Below, piece after piece: positions 53,574 through 63,888 of a DNA stretch of 64,000 nucleotides. Positions within the stretch are counted from its first letter, which is position 1. Every line of letters starts with the position of its first letter. The DNA is taken from positions 62,001-126,000 of the forward strand of contig CANENE010000003.1 in assembly GCA_947428835.1 (NCBI GenBank), in the 5' to 3' direction. Source of the stretch: an uncultured bacterium (GTDB lineage: Bacteria > Cyanobacteriota > Vampirovibrionia > Gastranaerophilales > Gastranaerophilaceae). The notes beneath the pieces were generated by a model, which was not told the DNA's origin, made no database searches, and was given only the letters and a program-made list of their open reading frames with translations. The translations under genes were made by a program, and so were the position numbers.

Positions 53574-55908
53574 TAAGCACTACAAGGCATTAGAAATTGA
53601 AAGTGTTTTGGAATATCTTTCCAAACACGCTATAACCTCTCTTGCCAAAAACAAAATAGCTGCTTTAAAAATTCTTGATGAAAACAAAATTGAATACGAG
53701 CTTTCATTGGTTAGAAATGCAAAAAAAATTATTGATGATGCCTCTTCTAATTTGCCTCTTGAAGAGATAATGGACACTGAAAACATGTTTAGTGTCTTTA
53801 AACCAATTGGAGCACTTGAAATTATAGAGCTTGCCAAAAACCTTAAACTATCAAGGATTTGCAAAAATTTTATTTTAAAATCAAATGAACAAACAAATTT
53901 AAGCGCAATTGTGCAAAACTTATATATAGATAAGGCATTTGAAGATGAGGTTTTTAGCGCTTTTGATAAAGAATTAAATGTAGTTGATAGTGCATCTAGC
54001 ACCTTAAAGTCTCTTAGAAATTCTTATAAAGATAACAAAGAAAATCTAAAACAGGCAATAAACAGCCTTCTTCAAAACCCTTCTTTTACAGATAATTTGC
54101 AAGACACAGTAGTTACAACCAGAGATAACCGCCCCGTTTTTCAGGTAAAAGCATCAAATAAAAATAAAGTACAAGGAATTGTCCATGATGTATCATCTAC
54201 CAATTTAACTTATTATATAGAGCCATCTTCACTTGTTCCGCTTTCAAATAAGCTAAAACAAATTGAGGTTGAAATAAAAGCTGAAATAGATAGAATTATT
54301 TTTAGCTTTAAAGAACGTTTTAAAGACATCAAAAAAGAACTTGAAAGCAATCAAAAAATTCTGATTAAACTTGACATAATTTTTGCAAAAGCCAAATATG
54401 CAATCAAATTGCACGCAATTGAACCTGAAATTATAAAAGAAAAAAGAATTGATATTCAAGCAATGAAGCATCCATTGCTTGTAGAATTTAAAGATGATGT
54501 TGTAGAAAATGATTTTATTTTAGGCAAAAACTACAAGTCGCTTTTGATTACGGGTTCCAATACAGGTGGCAAAACTGTTGCACTAAAAACTGTAGGACTT
54601 TTTGTTTTAATGACAAAAATGGGATTATTTTTGCCTTGTTTAAGCGCTAAAATACATCCTTTTGAAAAAATATTCTGTGATATTTCAAGTGAACAAAGTC
54701 TGGAACAGGGATTTTCGACATTTTCCGCCCATATTAAAAATATATCCGATATCTTAGATGAACTAAACGATAAATCTCTTATATTGCTTGATGAACTAGG
54801 CTCCGGAACTGACCCTGTTGAAGGCTGGGCTCTTGCTAATTCTATCTTAAAATACATAAAAGAAAAAGATGCGCTGTCTATAGTTACAACCCATTTAGGG
54901 CAGCTAAAAAGTCTTAAATATGAAGACAATTATTTTGAAAATGCAACTGTACTTTTTGATATAAAAACACTAAAACCTATGTATAAGCTGATTATTGGAA
55001 TTTCCGGAATGTCAAATGCTATTGATATTTCAAGTGAACTTGGTTTAAATTCAACCGTTATTCAAAATGCAAGAAATATTCTCAAAAATGAAGGCAATAA
55101 CGTTAATAATATTTTTCAAAAAATAGAGCAGACAAATCAAAACTTGATAAAAGAGCAGCAAAAGGCAAAGGAAAATCTTGAAAAATCCAAAGAAACCAAA
55201 GATGAACTCGAACAAAAACTTAATGAATTAAAATCCAATAAGAAAAAATCTTTAGAAAACTTTAAAAAGAAATTTCAAAACCAGCTTGAAGGCGCAAGAG
55301 GCGAAATAAAAGAAATTATAGAAGAAATCAGAAAAGAAAAATCCTTGAAAGTCACCTTAAGAGCTTATGATAAAATAAATAAACTTGAAAACAAAATCAG
55401 ACAAGAGTTTTCAAAAAGTGACGATGAATTATCCCAAAAATATCAAAAACTTGATATTGAAAATCTCAAAATCGGGCAGAATGTACTTGTAAAAAAACTT
55501 GATCAAGTTGTAATACTAGATAGCCTCCCCGATAAAAAAGGTTTTGTCCAAATTAGAATCGGGAATATTAAATCCAAAATAAACATAAAAGACCTTGCTC
55601 ATACAGATAAAAAAGTAGCGCCCCATCTTAAAAAAGTTCAAATTACATTTGATAACACAGATAATTTGCTATCGCGTTTGGATTTAAGAGGAATGCGCGT
55701 AATAGAAGCTATAGAATATTTAGATAATAACCTTGATAAAGCAAGCCTTAGAGGATTAAACCAAATAACGGTCATCCACGGATATGGAACGGGAGCATTA
55801 AAATCAGCAGTAAATGAGTATCTTAAGACTTCACCATATGTCAGCAAATTTCACTACGGCGATGAAACTGAAGGGCGAGATGGTGTCGTAATAGTAAATT
55901 TAAGATAA
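53557..55908 (+). CDS. mutS2: Endonuclease MutS2
   Basis: 783 residues. Core/clamp region, then ABC-type ATPase with Walker A ITGSNTGGKTVALKT (~328-342), Walker B LILLDELGSGTDP, a long coiled coil and KOW-like segment, and a C-terminal Smr nuclease domain (LDLRGMRVIEAIEYLDN and HGYGTGALKSAVNEYL, ~705-783). It acts in recombination suppression or rescue of collided ribosomes. The start is a GTG inside the end of the helicase gene, so translation is coupled. Confidence 0.95.
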   Translation: MQPQTNKHYKALEIESVLEYLSKHAITSLAKNKIAALKILDENKIEYELSLVRNAKKIIDDASSNLPLEEIMDTENMFSVFKPIGALEIIELAKNLKLSRICKNFILKSNEQTNLSAIVQNLYIDKAFEDEVFSAFDKELNVVDSASSTLKSLRNSYKDNKENLKQAINSLLQNPSFTDNLQDTVVTTRDNRPVFQVKASNKNKVQGIVHDVSSTNLTYYIEPSSLVPLSNKLKQIEVEIKAEIDRIIFSFKERFKDIKKELESNQKILIKLDIIFAKAKYAIKLHAIEPEIIKEKRIDIQAMKHPLLVEFKDDVVENDFILGKNYKSLLITGSNTGGKTVALKTVGLFVLMTKMGLFLPCLSAKIHPFEKIFCDISSEQSLEQGFSTFSAHIKNISDILDELNDKSLILLDELGSGTDPVEGWALANSILKYIKEKDALSIVTTHLGQLKSLKYEDNYFENATVLFDIKTLKPMYKLIIGISGMSNAIDISSELGLNSTVIQNARNILKNEGNNVNNIFQKIEQTNQNLIKEQQKAKENLEKSKETKDELEQKLNELKSNKKKSLENFKKKFQNQLEGARGEIKEIIEEIRKEKSLKVTLRAYDKINKLENKIRQEFSKSDDELSQKYQKLDIENLKIGQNVLVKKLDQVVILDSLPDKKGFVQIRIGNIKSKINIKDLAHTDKKVAPHLKKVQITFDNTDNLLSRLDLRGMRVIEAIEYLDNNLDKASLRGLNQITVIHGYGTGALKSAVNEYLKTSPYVSKFHYGDETEGRDGVVIVNLR

Positions 55909-55909
55909 T

Positions 55910-56992
55910 TTAAAACAGTTCCATTTGACCAACATCACTGCATTTTATTCCAAGATGTTTATAAGCAGCTTTTGTAAGTTTTCTTCCCCTAGGAGTACGC
56001 GCAATAAGACCTTTTTGGATTAAAAAGGGTTCATAGACATCTTCTATTGTCCGGATGTCTTCACAAAGAGCAACAGCAAGGGTTTCTATCCCGACAGGTC
56101 CACCATCAAATGATTCCGCCATCAATCTTAGCATTGCCCTATCTGTAACATCAAGCCCCATTTCGTCAATTTCCAAAGCATTTAAAGCGTCACTTGCAAC
56201 ATCGGCCGTAATTTTACCGTCACATTTAACTATTGCCCAGTCTGAGCACCTTTTAACCAGTCTGTTTGCAATACGGGGAGTAAATCTTGAGCGACTTGCA
56301 ATAATTAAAGCACCATCGTTGTCAATTTCAAAGTCAAGAATTTTAGCTGTTCTTTTAACAATTATTGAAAGCTCTTCGGGTGTATAAAATTCAAGCCTGT
56401 GAATTATTCCAAATCTATCCCTTAAAGGTCCTGATAATGACCCTGCCTTTGTTGTTGCACCAATTAAAGTAAATTTTGGAAGCGGTATTCGCATAGTTTT
56501 AACGCTTTGACTCTTTCCCGTTGTAAGATCAAGTGCAAAATCTTCCATTGCAGGATACAAAATTTCTTCTGCAATTTTATTTAGTCGGTGAATTTCATCA
56601 ATAAATAAGACATCGCCTTCTTTAAGCTGCATCAAAATACCTATAATATCTCTTGGTCGCTCGATAGATGGTGCAGATGTAATTTTGATGTTTGTCCCCA
56701 TTGCATTTGCTATAATCATGGCAAGAGTGGTTTTACCAAGCCCTGGAGGGCCATAGAACAGCAAATGGTCAAGAGTGGTGCTTCTTTTTTTTGCCGCTTC
56801 AATAGTGATTTTGAGCGTTTCTTTAATCGAATTTTGCCCTATGTAATCTGTAAAGGTCAAAGGACGGATATTTTTTTCGTAATATTCCTCATTTACAGAA
56901 GAAGATGTGCTTAAATCTTCATTTTTTTCCATGCGGACAGTTTTTGATTTAAGCACATCTTTTGTATTTTTATTATTATCTTCAATTATCAT
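55910..56992 (-). CDS. ruvB: Holliday junction branch migration DNA helicase RuvB
   Basis: 360 residues. The AAA+ core starts at [11 protein letters not shown], with Walker [13 protein letters not shown] and Walker [10 protein letters not shown], sensor [19 protein letters not shown], and the C-terminal winged helix ending in [18 protein letters not shown]. The ~35-residue N-terminal extension (polar) is longer than usual. RuvA and RuvC are not in the window. Six bases separate it from the upstream transporter gene on the same strand. Confidence 0.97.
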   Translation of the reverse strand: MIIEDNNKNTKDVLKSKTVRMEKNEDLSTSSSVNEEYYEKNIRPLTFTDYIGQNSIKETLKITIEAAKKRSTTLDHLLFYGPPGLGKTTLAMIIANAMGTNIKITSAPSIERPRDIIGILMQLKEGDVLFIDEIHRLNKIAEEILYPAMEDFALDLTTGKSQSVKTMRIPLPKFTLIGATTKAGSLSGPLRDRFGIIHRLEFYTPEELSIIVKRTAKILDFEIDNDGALIIASRSRFTPRIANRLVKRCSDWAIVKCDGKITADVASDALNALEIDEMGLDVTDRAMLRLMAESFDGGPVGIETLAVALCEDIRTIEDVYEPFLIQKGLIARTPRGRKLTKAAYKHLGIKCSDVGQMELF

Positions 56993-56997
56993 ATTTC

Positions 56998-58338
56998 TTA
57001 TTTTAAAAATCTAAAGTATATATAAACTGATGAAATCGCAAGAGATATCATTGTTACAATTATACCATATTTTAAAAACCCGAGAAATGAAATCGGATAA
57101 CCTTCTTTATGAGCATTTTCAGAGACAATAACATTAGCAGCAGCGCCAATTATTGTCATGTTACCACCCAAACATGCACCAAGCGCCAACGACCACCATA
57201 AAGGATGAACAAAATTGTGGGCATATGTCATACCGTGAAGAGTCACCATTTCCTCTTGAATTGAAGCAATCATTGGTGCCATTGTGGCTGTGTATGGGAT
57301 ATTGTCAATAATACCTGATAGTATTCCTGATGCCCAAAGGATTATCATTGATGTTGCACTTTGCGAACCTTGAGTCACATCCAATAGCCATTTTGCCATT
57401 AAGGCAATGCCGCCGGAATGTTCAAGTCCGCCTATTATTATAAATAAGCCTACAAAGAAGAATATTGTATTCCATTCTACTTCAAGCAGCACTTCTGTCG
57501 GTTTTTCAAAAATAAGAAGCACGGAAGCACCAATCATCGCTATTAAAAAAGTTGGAATATGTGAAATATCATGACTCATAAATCCAAGAATTACGAGCAA
57601 TAATATAATACCCGAGCGGATTGCAAGGTTCATATCGGTTATTGATTTAGTATTATCAATTTGAGACACAAGCTCCATTTTTTCAGCAGAACTTTTTAAG
57701 TCTTTTCTATAGATAAAAATCAAAAGAGAAACAACGACAAACATTATAACAAGTACAACACCTGTAAGCTCCTTTACAAAATCCATAAAGCTAAATCCTG
57801 CAGCAGATCCAATAATGATATTTGGAGGGTCGCCAATTAATGTTGCAGTTCCGCCTATATTTGAACAAAAAATCTCTGTAATTAAAAATGGAATCGGATT
57901 AATATCTAATAATTTACAAGCTGAAAAAGTAATCGGAAGAACCAAAATCACAGTTGTAACATTATCTAAAAATGCAGAAGCGACTGCCGTAAAAATAGCA
58001 AGAGCAGCGAGCACCAGTTTTGGTTTACCTTTGGTTTTCTTTAAAATTTCATTTGCAAGCCAGGTAAAAATTCCTGATTTAGATGCAATATAAACTATAA
58101 TCATCATTGAAACAAGCAAAAAGATTACGTTAAAATCAATAAACGAAGCAAAGTAACCAAGCCCATCTTTTGTTTGTTCGGTATCTAAAAGTCCCAAAAA
58201 TAACGTTAAAGATGCACCAAGAAGTGCAATAACAACTTTTGGAATTTTTTCCCATGCGATAAAAATGTATGCAATAAAAAGAATTATAGCAGAAGCTATT
58301 ATCGCATTATTTGAAATAAATTCATGCAAATATTCCAT
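56998..58338 (-). CDS. ArsB/NhaD-family ion transporter
   Basis: 446 residues with about 11-12 transmembrane helices. Conserved blocks include [40 protein letters not shown] and [14 protein letters not shown], which are typical of the IT superfamily (ArsB, NhaD, SLC13). The [12 protein letters not shown] motif is diagnostic. The transported ion (arsenite, sodium/proton or a dicarboxylate-like anion) cannot be told. Upstream of ruvB, probably co-transcribed. Confidence 0.88.
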   Translation of the reverse strand: MEYLHEFISNNAIIASAIILFIAYIFIAWEKIPKVVIALLGASLTLFLGLLDTEQTKDGLGYFASFIDFNVIFLLVSMMIIVYIASKSGIFTWLANEILKKTKGKPKLVLAALAIFTAVASAFLDNVTTVILVLPITFSACKLLDINPIPFLITEIFCSNIGGTATLIGDPPNIIIGSAAGFSFMDFVKELTGVVLVIMFVVVSLLIFIYRKDLKSSAEKMELVSQIDNTKSITDMNLAIRSGIILLLVILGFMSHDISHIPTFLIAMIGASVLLIFEKPTEVLLEVEWNTIFFFVGLFIIIGGLEHSGGIALMAKWLLDVTQGSQSATSMIILWASGILSGIIDNIPYTATMAPMIASIQEEMVTLHGMTYAHNFVHPLWWSLALGACLGGNMTIIGAAANVIVSENAHKEGYPISFLGFLKYGIIVTMISLAISSVYIYFRFLK

Positions 58339-58446
58339 AAAATCCCCTTCACTAAAATACTGCCAATTGTTCTTATTTTATATTAAAAATAGATTTAGGC
58401 AAATATTATGTTTATGCTATAGTGAGAACAAAAAGGAACATTAAAT

Positions 58447-59316
58447 ATGACTGATAGTTTAAAAATAGCTCTTCCAAATAAAGGAAGATTATCAAATAAA
58501 ATTTTTACTCTTTTAGATGAAGCGGGACTAAACCTCGATAATAGAGATGAAAGATGTCTTAAACTTACTACAAAAGACAACAAATTTGAGCTTATTTTTG
58601 TGCGTGCAGCAGATATACCAAATTTTCTTGATTCAAAAGTTGCAGATATCGGTTTTACAGGCTACGATATTACAGTTGAAAAAGAAATTGAAGTAGATAT
58701 TGTAAAAACCTTTGATTTTGATAAATGCAATATGGTTGTTGCAGTTAAAGAAGAAGACAATATTAATGATGTGAACGAATTAAAACAATCTCTTCGCGTT
58801 GCAACATCTTTTCCAAATATAGCCAAAAAATATTTTAAAAAAATCGGCAAAGATGCAAAAATCTCAAATATCGCAGGAGCCGTTGAAATCACACCATCTC
58901 TTGGCTTTAGCGACTGCATTGTAGATATTACTTCATCAGGCACTACCTTAAAATCAAACAGATTAAAAGTTATTGATAAGATTTTATCTTCTTCAACCGT
59001 TCTTTGCGCAAGAAAAGATTTAGAGCCTGAAAAGCAACTTAAATTAAGGTCGCTTATCAGAGCGATTGATTCTGTATTGGATGCCAAAAAGAAAAAATAT
59101 CTTATGGTACATATTCCAAAAGATAAAATTGAAGATGTTAAGAATTTCTTACCCGGACTTTCTTCGCCGACAGTTATTCCGCTTCATAATAATGAAGATA
59201 AAGTAGTTATCCATGTTGTAGTTGATGAAGATAAAATTTACGATGCAATTGATAACCTTAAAAAAATAGGCGGCGAAGGAATTTTGATTTTAAGCGTAGA
59301 TCAGATGGTAAAATAA
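58447..59316 (+). CDS. hisG: ATP phosphoribosyltransferase (long form)
   Basis: First enzyme of histidine synthesis. 289 residues with catalytic domains (LKIALPNKGRLSNKIF, and ADIGFTGYDI) and the signature near CIVDITSSGTTLKSN. The C-terminal ~75 residues form the ACT-like regulatory domain that binds histidine (LSSPTVIPLHNNEDKVVIH), so it does not need HisZ. Leads an operon with mazG. No other his genes lie in the window. Confidence 0.95.
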   Translation: MTDSLKIALPNKGRLSNKIFTLLDEAGLNLDNRDERCLKLTTKDNKFELIFVRAADIPNFLDSKVADIGFTGYDITVEKEIEVDIVKTFDFDKCNMVVAVKEEDNINDVNELKQSLRVATSFPNIAKKYFKKIGKDAKISNIAGAVEITPSLGFSDCIVDITSSGTTLKSNRLKVIDKILSSSTVLCARKDLEPEKQLKLRSLIRAIDSVLDAKKKKYLMVHIPKDKIEDVKNFLPGLSSPTVIPLHNNEDKVVIHVVVDEDKIYDAIDNLKKIGGEGILILSVDQMVK

Positions 59317-59318
59317 TT

Positions 59319-60095
59319 ATGCAAAAAGACTATATGAAAGAACTTGTTGAAGTTGTTAAAACATTAAGAAGTGAAAATGGCTGCCCTTGGGATAGAGCAC
59401 AAACTCATCAAACCATCAGAAAAAATATGCTTGAAGAAGCTTATGAAGCCGTTGAAGCAATAGATGAAAACAATATGAATCATCTTAAAGAAGAACTTGG
59501 AGATGTGCTTTTGCAGGTTCTTTTGCATTCTCAAATGGCAGATGAGGAAGATGAATTTAACCTGCAAGATGTTGCAAAAATGCTTTATGATAAGCTTATA
59601 TTCAGACACCCTCATGTTTTTGGCGAAGCTAAGGCAAAAGACGCTAATGAAGCCCTTGCTAATTGGGAAAAACTCAAAGGAATAGAAAAACAAGAAAGAA
59701 AAAGAACACTTGATGGCATTCCATCTACTCTTCCAAGCCTCTCTGCCGCATACAAAATATCAAAAAAAGTTGTAGATAAAGGATTTGAATGGGAAAACAG
59801 AAATCAACTTATAGATTGCTACAATGGCGAAATTGAAGAATACAAAAAAGCACAAAACAAACAAGATAAAGAAGAAGAATTTGGAGATGTTCTTTTTACC
59901 CTTGTAAATATTGCAAGATGGGACGGACTCGACCCTGATAAGGCTCTTGCTTTTGCAAACAGAAAATTTATAAAAAGATTTAATAAGCTCGAAGAAATTG
60001 CTGAAATCCCGCTGAAAGAATTGAACTTTGAACAGTATGATGCCTTATGGAAAAAAGCTAAAAAATTAACAGAAAATCAATATGAGCGAAGATAA
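59319..60095 (+). CDS. mazG: Nucleoside triphosphate pyrophosphohydrolase MazG
   Basis: 258 residues with two MazG domains. The first has NGCPWDRAQTHQTIRKNMLEEAYEA and EELGDVLLQVLLHSQMA; the second has KEEEFGDVLFTLVNIARW near the C-terminus. The paired EE-x-x-E/E-x-x-D helices coordinate Mg2+ to cleave NTPs to NMP + PPi, removing aberrant nucleotides. The start is 2 bases after the hisG stop. Confidence 0.95.
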   Translation: MQKDYMKELVEVVKTLRSENGCPWDRAQTHQTIRKNMLEEAYEAVEAIDENNMNHLKEELGDVLLQVLLHSQMADEEDEFNLQDVAKMLYDKLIFRHPHVFGEAKAKDANEALANWEKLKGIEKQERKRTLDGIPSTLPSLSAAYKISKKVVDKGFEWENRNQLIDCYNGEIEEYKKAQNKQDKEEEFGDVLFTLVNIARWDGLDPDKALAFANRKFIKRFNKLEEIAEIPLKELNFEQYDALWKKAKKLTENQYERR

Positions 60096-61749
60096 AAAAA
60101 CAGAATTAAGATATATTTTTCTTCTACTTTTGGGATGTATTTTATTCATTTTTAGTAATATTAGCCTATATCCTTTAATAGATATTGATGAAACAAGATA
60201 TGTTAATATCAGCAAATATATGTATCTGACAAAAGAATATCTTACTCCGATTTTAAATTTTGAACCTTTTTTAGAAAAGCCGCCTTTGTATTTTTGGCTA
60301 AATATAATAGCTTTTAAGATTTTCAACAATCAAAGCCTTTTTGTTTGCAGATTTATGACAGCGCTTGCCGGAAGTATCGGTGTTTTTGCAACTTATTTTT
60401 TCGTCAGAAAAATATCAAATGATAGATTGTTGGGATTTTTAAGTGCATCAGTTCTTTTAACTTCAACCTGGTTTATAATATTCAGCCACATTGCAATTCT
60501 TGATTTAAATTTTATGGTCTTTTCTATGCTTGCTATATATTTTGCAATTATGCCGCTATTTGAAGAAAAAAAATCACACAAAAAATTCTACTGGCACCTT
60601 GCATATTTCTTTATGGCGTTTTCCATCCTTGCAAAAGGATTAATTGGAGCAGCTATTCCAATGGGAGTTGTATTTTTTACATATCTTGCTTTTAAAAAAA
60701 TAAAAGAACTTTTTAATCCAATTTATATTATTCCGGGAATTATCATTTTCTTATTATTTACACTTCCCTGGCATATTATGATGTACAAAACCCACGGTAG
60801 TACTTGGGTTGATATGTATATTATAAAACACCATTTCGCAAGACTTTTGACTTCAGATGGTCTTGGAAGAAAGCAGCCTTTTTTGTTTTATCTTCCCATA
60901 ATGCTATTGGGACTCATTCCTTGGATGACAAATTTTGTTGCAGTTTTGATTAAAGATGTAAAACAGCTTTTTGAAAAAAATATTTTAAATAATGATAAAA
61001 TTTTAATTTTTAGTTATATTTATCTGATTTTTACTTTCATATTTTTTTCATGTGCAAGCACAAAGCTTCCCACATATATCTTAACCTTGTTTCCTGCTCT
61101 TGCAATAATAATCGGAAATTTTTGGAACGATGCAATTAAAAATAATAGGAGCGGGAAATATTTAGTAATTTCAAACTATGTCAATAGCTCACTTTTTCTA
61201 ACAGCAGCACTTTTAGCGCTTATTGTAGCATATTTATACAAAAATGTGATGCCAAATGAAATTCAATTTTACATTCAAGGGGCGCTTGATTTTTCAATTC
61301 CTGCGTTAAGCGTGATTTTGTTAATTTCAATTGCATCTTTAATTGCAAATAAAAAGAAAAGGTTTATTCAGGTATTTGTTTTAAATATGGTAATTATGCT
61401 TGTAGGCACAATTACGGTTTTTGGTTTTGGAATGCCATATTATACAAGCTTTGCGCAAGATGAACTTGTTGAATACGCCAAATACATAGAACAGCAGAAA
61501 AATTCACAGACGGTAACATATGGTTTTAGCGCCAAGTATTCAATTTTAAATCCGCACAAAAAAATTAAATATATCATTATGAATAATAAAAATAATTACA
61601 AAGAACTTGTAAAATATATTAGAAAAAATAGAAAGAAAAATATTTATATTTTGACGAGAAAAGAGGTTAAAAATTTTGATAACAAAAGGCTTTTTCGAAA
61701 AATCAAACAAGGAAGAGTCTATAAATTATATGTTGATACTTTAAAATAA
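60082..61749 (+). CDS. ArnT-like GT39 polyprenyl-phosphate glycosyltransferase
   Basis: 555 residues, about 11-12 transmembrane helices. The catalytic first loop has DIDETRY at 34-40 and EPFLEKPPLYFWL at ~69-81, both family-typical of ArnT/PMT-like enzymes that move a sugar from polyprenyl phosphate to lipid A, protein or glycan. C-terminal ~100 residues are soluble and basic. It overlaps mazG by 14 bases. It may use the product of the GT2 enzyme at 48455. Substrate unknown. Confidence 0.86.
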   Translation: MSEDKKTELRYIFLLLLGCILFIFSNISLYPLIDIDETRYVNISKYMYLTKEYLTPILNFEPFLEKPPLYFWLNIIAFKIFNNQSLFVCRFMTALAGSIGVFATYFFVRKISNDRLLGFLSASVLLTSTWFIIFSHIAILDLNFMVFSMLAIYFAIMPLFEEKKSHKKFYWHLAYFFMAFSILAKGLIGAAIPMGVVFFTYLAFKKIKELFNPIYIIPGIIIFLLFTLPWHIMMYKTHGSTWVDMYIIKHHFARLLTSDGLGRKQPFLFYLPIMLLGLIPWMTNFVAVLIKDVKQLFEKNILNNDKILIFSYIYLIFTFIFFSCASTKLPTYILTLFPALAIIIGNFWNDAIKNNRSGKYLVISNYVNSSLFLTAALLALIVAYLYKNVMPNEIQFYIQGALDFSIPALSVILLISIASLIANKKKRFIQVFVLNMVIMLVGTITVFGFGMPYYTSFAQDELVEYAKYIEQQKNSQTVTYGFSAKYSILNPHKKIKYIIMNNKNNYKELVKYIRKNRKKNIYILTRKEVKNFDNKRLFRKIKQGRVYKLYVDTLK

Positions 61750-61775
61750 AAATTACCGTAGTATAATAAAAATAT

Positions 61776-61849
61776 CGGGATGTAGCGCAGTTTGGTAGCG
61801 CACTGTGTTCGGGACGCAGGGGTCGCAAGTTCAAATCTTGTCATCCCGA
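61776..61849 (+). tRNA. tRNA-Pro (anticodon CGG)
   Basis: A 74-base cloverleaf. Acceptor stem CGGGATG / CATCCCG, D-arm with GGTAGCGC, anticodon stem CTGTG/CGCAG with loop TTCGGGA giving CGG, TTCAAATC T-loop and discriminator A. No CCA is encoded. A T-run follows directly. Confidence 0.95.
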
Positions 61850-61884
61850 TTTTTTATATTAAAATAAATATATAACCATTAAAT

Positions 61885-61973
61885 AGAGACATGTCCGAGT
61901 GGTTTAAGGTGCAGACCTGGAACGTCTGTGTGGGGCTATAACTCCACCGAGGGTTCGAATCCCTCTGTCTCTG
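61885..61973 (+). tRNA. tRNA-Ser (anticodon GGA)
   Basis: 89 bases with a long variable arm (class II). Acceptor AGAGACA / TGTCTCT, anticodon stem CAGAC/GTCTG with loop CTGGAAC giving GGA, T-arm with GGTTCGAATCC, discriminator G. It lies 35 bases after tRNA-Pro, so both may be co-transcribed. T-run after the gene. Confidence 0.95.
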
Positions 61974-62019
61974 TTTTTTATGCCAATTTAATAGTTTTAT
62001 TTTCCTAAGCAAAATTAAG

Positions 62020-62592
62020 CTAGTCTTCTTTATTATCTGTTTTTTCAAACCGAATAACTTTGGCAGCCCTTGCATCATCCAAACTTACACTCGAAAAATC
62101 ACCATATTTCGCCGCCTCATATATTTTCTTAAATAATTCTATATCTTGGTCAGTATTAGAACAAATATTAGTATCGGAAATAAAATCCGTTACAGCTGAC
62201 TTTGACATAACTTCCAAAATTTTATCGTCAGCAACTGATAATAAACATAATTTTTCTTCCAAGTTAGGTTTTCTTAAAATTATATGCAAAAGACCAAATT
62301 CTAATTTATTCAAAAGCCTTTCGTCCATTTTATTTAAAGCTTCAATATTTTTATTTAAGATTTCAGGTTTTATCCGTTCTCTTGCCGTATACACAAAAGC
62401 TGATTTGGGTATTTTTCTTAGAAATCTCTCACTATCAAGAGTCTTTAGGGCTTCATATGTAGCATTTTCCCTTCTTAAGCGTGCAATCGAATCCTCTATT
62501 GTTGCAAACATAAATCTGTTGTAGCCGCTTTCAAGCTCGTCAATAATCCTATTGTTCGGCTCGATAAGGACTCTATCCAAACGTTCAGCCAT
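62020..62592 (-). CDS. Uncharacterised helical protein, possibly the 3' part of a decayed gene
   Basis: 190 residues, mostly helical, no recognised domain. It contains MAERLDRVLIEPNNRIIDELE, a conserved-looking ALNKMDERLLNKLEFGLLH core and an acidic C-terminus. Upstream bases on the same strand are open in two other frames, with peptides such as TSLKALELQGRAQLLEISKK and FNGNKKDAEDKQLTKHDF. These suggest the original gene was longer and is broken by at least two frameshifts. The N-terminal pieces loosely resemble phage terminase small subunit helices, but this is weak. Confidence 0.45.
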   Translation of the reverse strand: MAERLDRVLIEPNNRIIDELESGYNRFMFATIEDSIARLRRENATYEALKTLDSERFLRKIPKSAFVYTARERIKPEILNKNIEALNKMDERLLNKLEFGLLHIILRKPNLEEKLCLLSVADDKILEVMSKSAVTDFISDTNICSNTDQDIELFKKIYEAAKYGDFSSVSLDDARAAKVIRFEKTDNKED

Positions 62593-62782
62593 ATCTTTCG
62601 GGGGATTTTCTTCGATATTTCAAGCAGCTGCGCCCTTCCCTGTAATTCAAGAGCTTTTAAAGAAGTATTTTCACTTTTTTATCTGCAAAATCATGTTTTG
62701 TCAGTTGTTTATCTTCTGCGTCTTTTTTATTGCCATTGAATATTATATTATTTGTTAAATTACAAAATTTTTGTATGTACAC
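62593..62782 (-). pseudogene. Possible frameshifted 5' part of the gene at 62020-62592
   Basis: From a GTG at 62782 a 41-codon frame runs to TAA at 62657. A second frame then overlaps it with SENTSLKALELQGRAQLLE, and the third frame holds IEENPPKD leading into MAERLDR. The shifts coincide with A- and C-runs, typical sites of indels. Sequence errors could give the same picture. Confidence 0.35.
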
Positions 62783-62954
62783 ATCAATCGACTTTCATCT
62801 CTATAATGCAATAAAATAAAAGGACAAAATAAATTAACTAAACAATATTTTTTATTTACATATTTTAATGATTAGTTAACATGCTAATTCATAATATAAA
62901 TTTTCAGACCTGGTTTTAACAGATTGTTTGATGCATAAAATCATAATAGCTTTG
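62593..62954. other. Intergenic region (362 bp)
   Basis: The left half holds the possible frameshifted gene remnant; the right half is AT-rich without a recognised feature, next to the end of the ogt-like gene. Confidence 0.4.
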
Positions 62955-63515
62955 CTATAGCGCAGTAGAGCATCTTGGAACAAACAGGCCGCTCATATCT
63001 ACACCTTCAAGTTCAAGAAGCTTTATTTTTCTTTTTATTCCGCCCGAATATCCCGTCAAACTTCCATTTGAACCTACAACTCTATGACATGGAATGATAA
63101 TAGAAATTGGATTATGTGCCACAGCTCCGCCCACTGCCTGAGCCGACATTCTTGTTTTTCCTTGTTTTTTAGCTATAATTTTTGCGATTTCTCCGTAAGT
63201 ACACACTTTGCCATAAGGTATTTCACAAAGTATCTGCCAAACCATTTTCCTAAAGACGTTTCCTTTGGGTGCAAGGGGTAGTATCGAAATTTCTGGTTTT
63301 TCGCCTCTAAAATACCCGTCTAACCACAGTTTCGCTCTCTTAAATGTTTCAAGCTCACTAGTCTTAAACAATTCAGAATCAACAATATTTTCAAAATATT
63401 TTTGTCCTTGCATCCAAAGCCCGACAAGGTTTTCTTTTTCATCACAAACAAGTGTGATATCACCTATGGGAGAATTATAGCAAGTTTTATAATACATTGT
63501 ATTTTGTACTGTCAT
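62955..63515 (-). CDS. ogt: Methylated-DNA--protein-cysteine methyltransferase
   Basis: Removes alkyl groups from O6-methylguanine in a suicidal transfer to its active Cys in IIPCHRVVGSNGSLTGY. The preceding NVFRKMVWQILCEIPYGKVCTYGEIA helix-turn-helix is also typical. Residue count is 186 from the ATG at 63515 (MTVQNTMYY); a more upstream ATG at 63536 is possible but adds seven unconserved residues. No Ada-type regulatory domain. Confidence 0.95.
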   Translation of the reverse strand: MTVQNTMYYKTCYNSPIGDITLVCDEKENLVGLWMQGQKYFENIVDSELFKTSELETFKRAKLWLDGYFRGEKPEISILPLAPKGNVFRKMVWQILCEIPYGKVCTYGEIAKIIAKKQGKTRMSAQAVGGAVAHNPISIIIPCHRVVGSNGSLTGYSGGIKRKIKLLELEGVDMSGLFVPRCSTAL

Positions 63516-63605
63516 TACACCATAAATTTCATTCAAAATTCATTACATTTGTTACATAGCAGATACAATATTACCAACCAATACCCGGATGCGACCTGCT
63601 TTTCA

Positions 63606-63636
63606 TAAAAAAGTGAGAACAAAAGTCCTCACTTTC
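63606..63636 (-). terminator. Terminator after tRNA-Ser(GCT)
   Basis: On the minus strand AAGTGAGGAC and GTTCTCACTT form a stem around a short loop, followed by six Ts. Confidence 0.75.
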
Positions 63637-63641
63637 TAATT

Positions 63642-63730
63642 CGGAGAAAGAGGGATTCGAACCCTCGAGACAGATTACTCCACCTAACACCTTAGCAGGG
63701 TGCCGCCTTCAGCCACTCGGCCATTTCTCC
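63642..63730 (-). tRNA. tRNA-Ser (anticodon GCT)
   Basis: 89 bases, long variable arm. Acceptor GGAGAAA / TTTCTCC, anticodon stem GCACC/GGTGT with loop CTGCTAA giving GCT, T-arm GGTTCGAATCC, discriminator G. No encoded CCA. Confidence 0.95.
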
Positions 63731-63888
63731 ATATAATCAACTTTTTATAGTTTAACATAAAAATGTTTTAATTAGCAAGACATTTTTTATACACAAAGTT
63801 GTCCAATATTAATATATAATTACTACACAAATAGTATACTGCTGTCCTTTATATGTTGGACTTTCGGCTATAGACACATATACTAAGG

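Noticed and set aside
61854-62078. Minus-strand open frame reading RQRDSNPRWSYSP
   Set aside because: A well-known artefact of translating a tRNA-Ser gene in reverse; not a protein.
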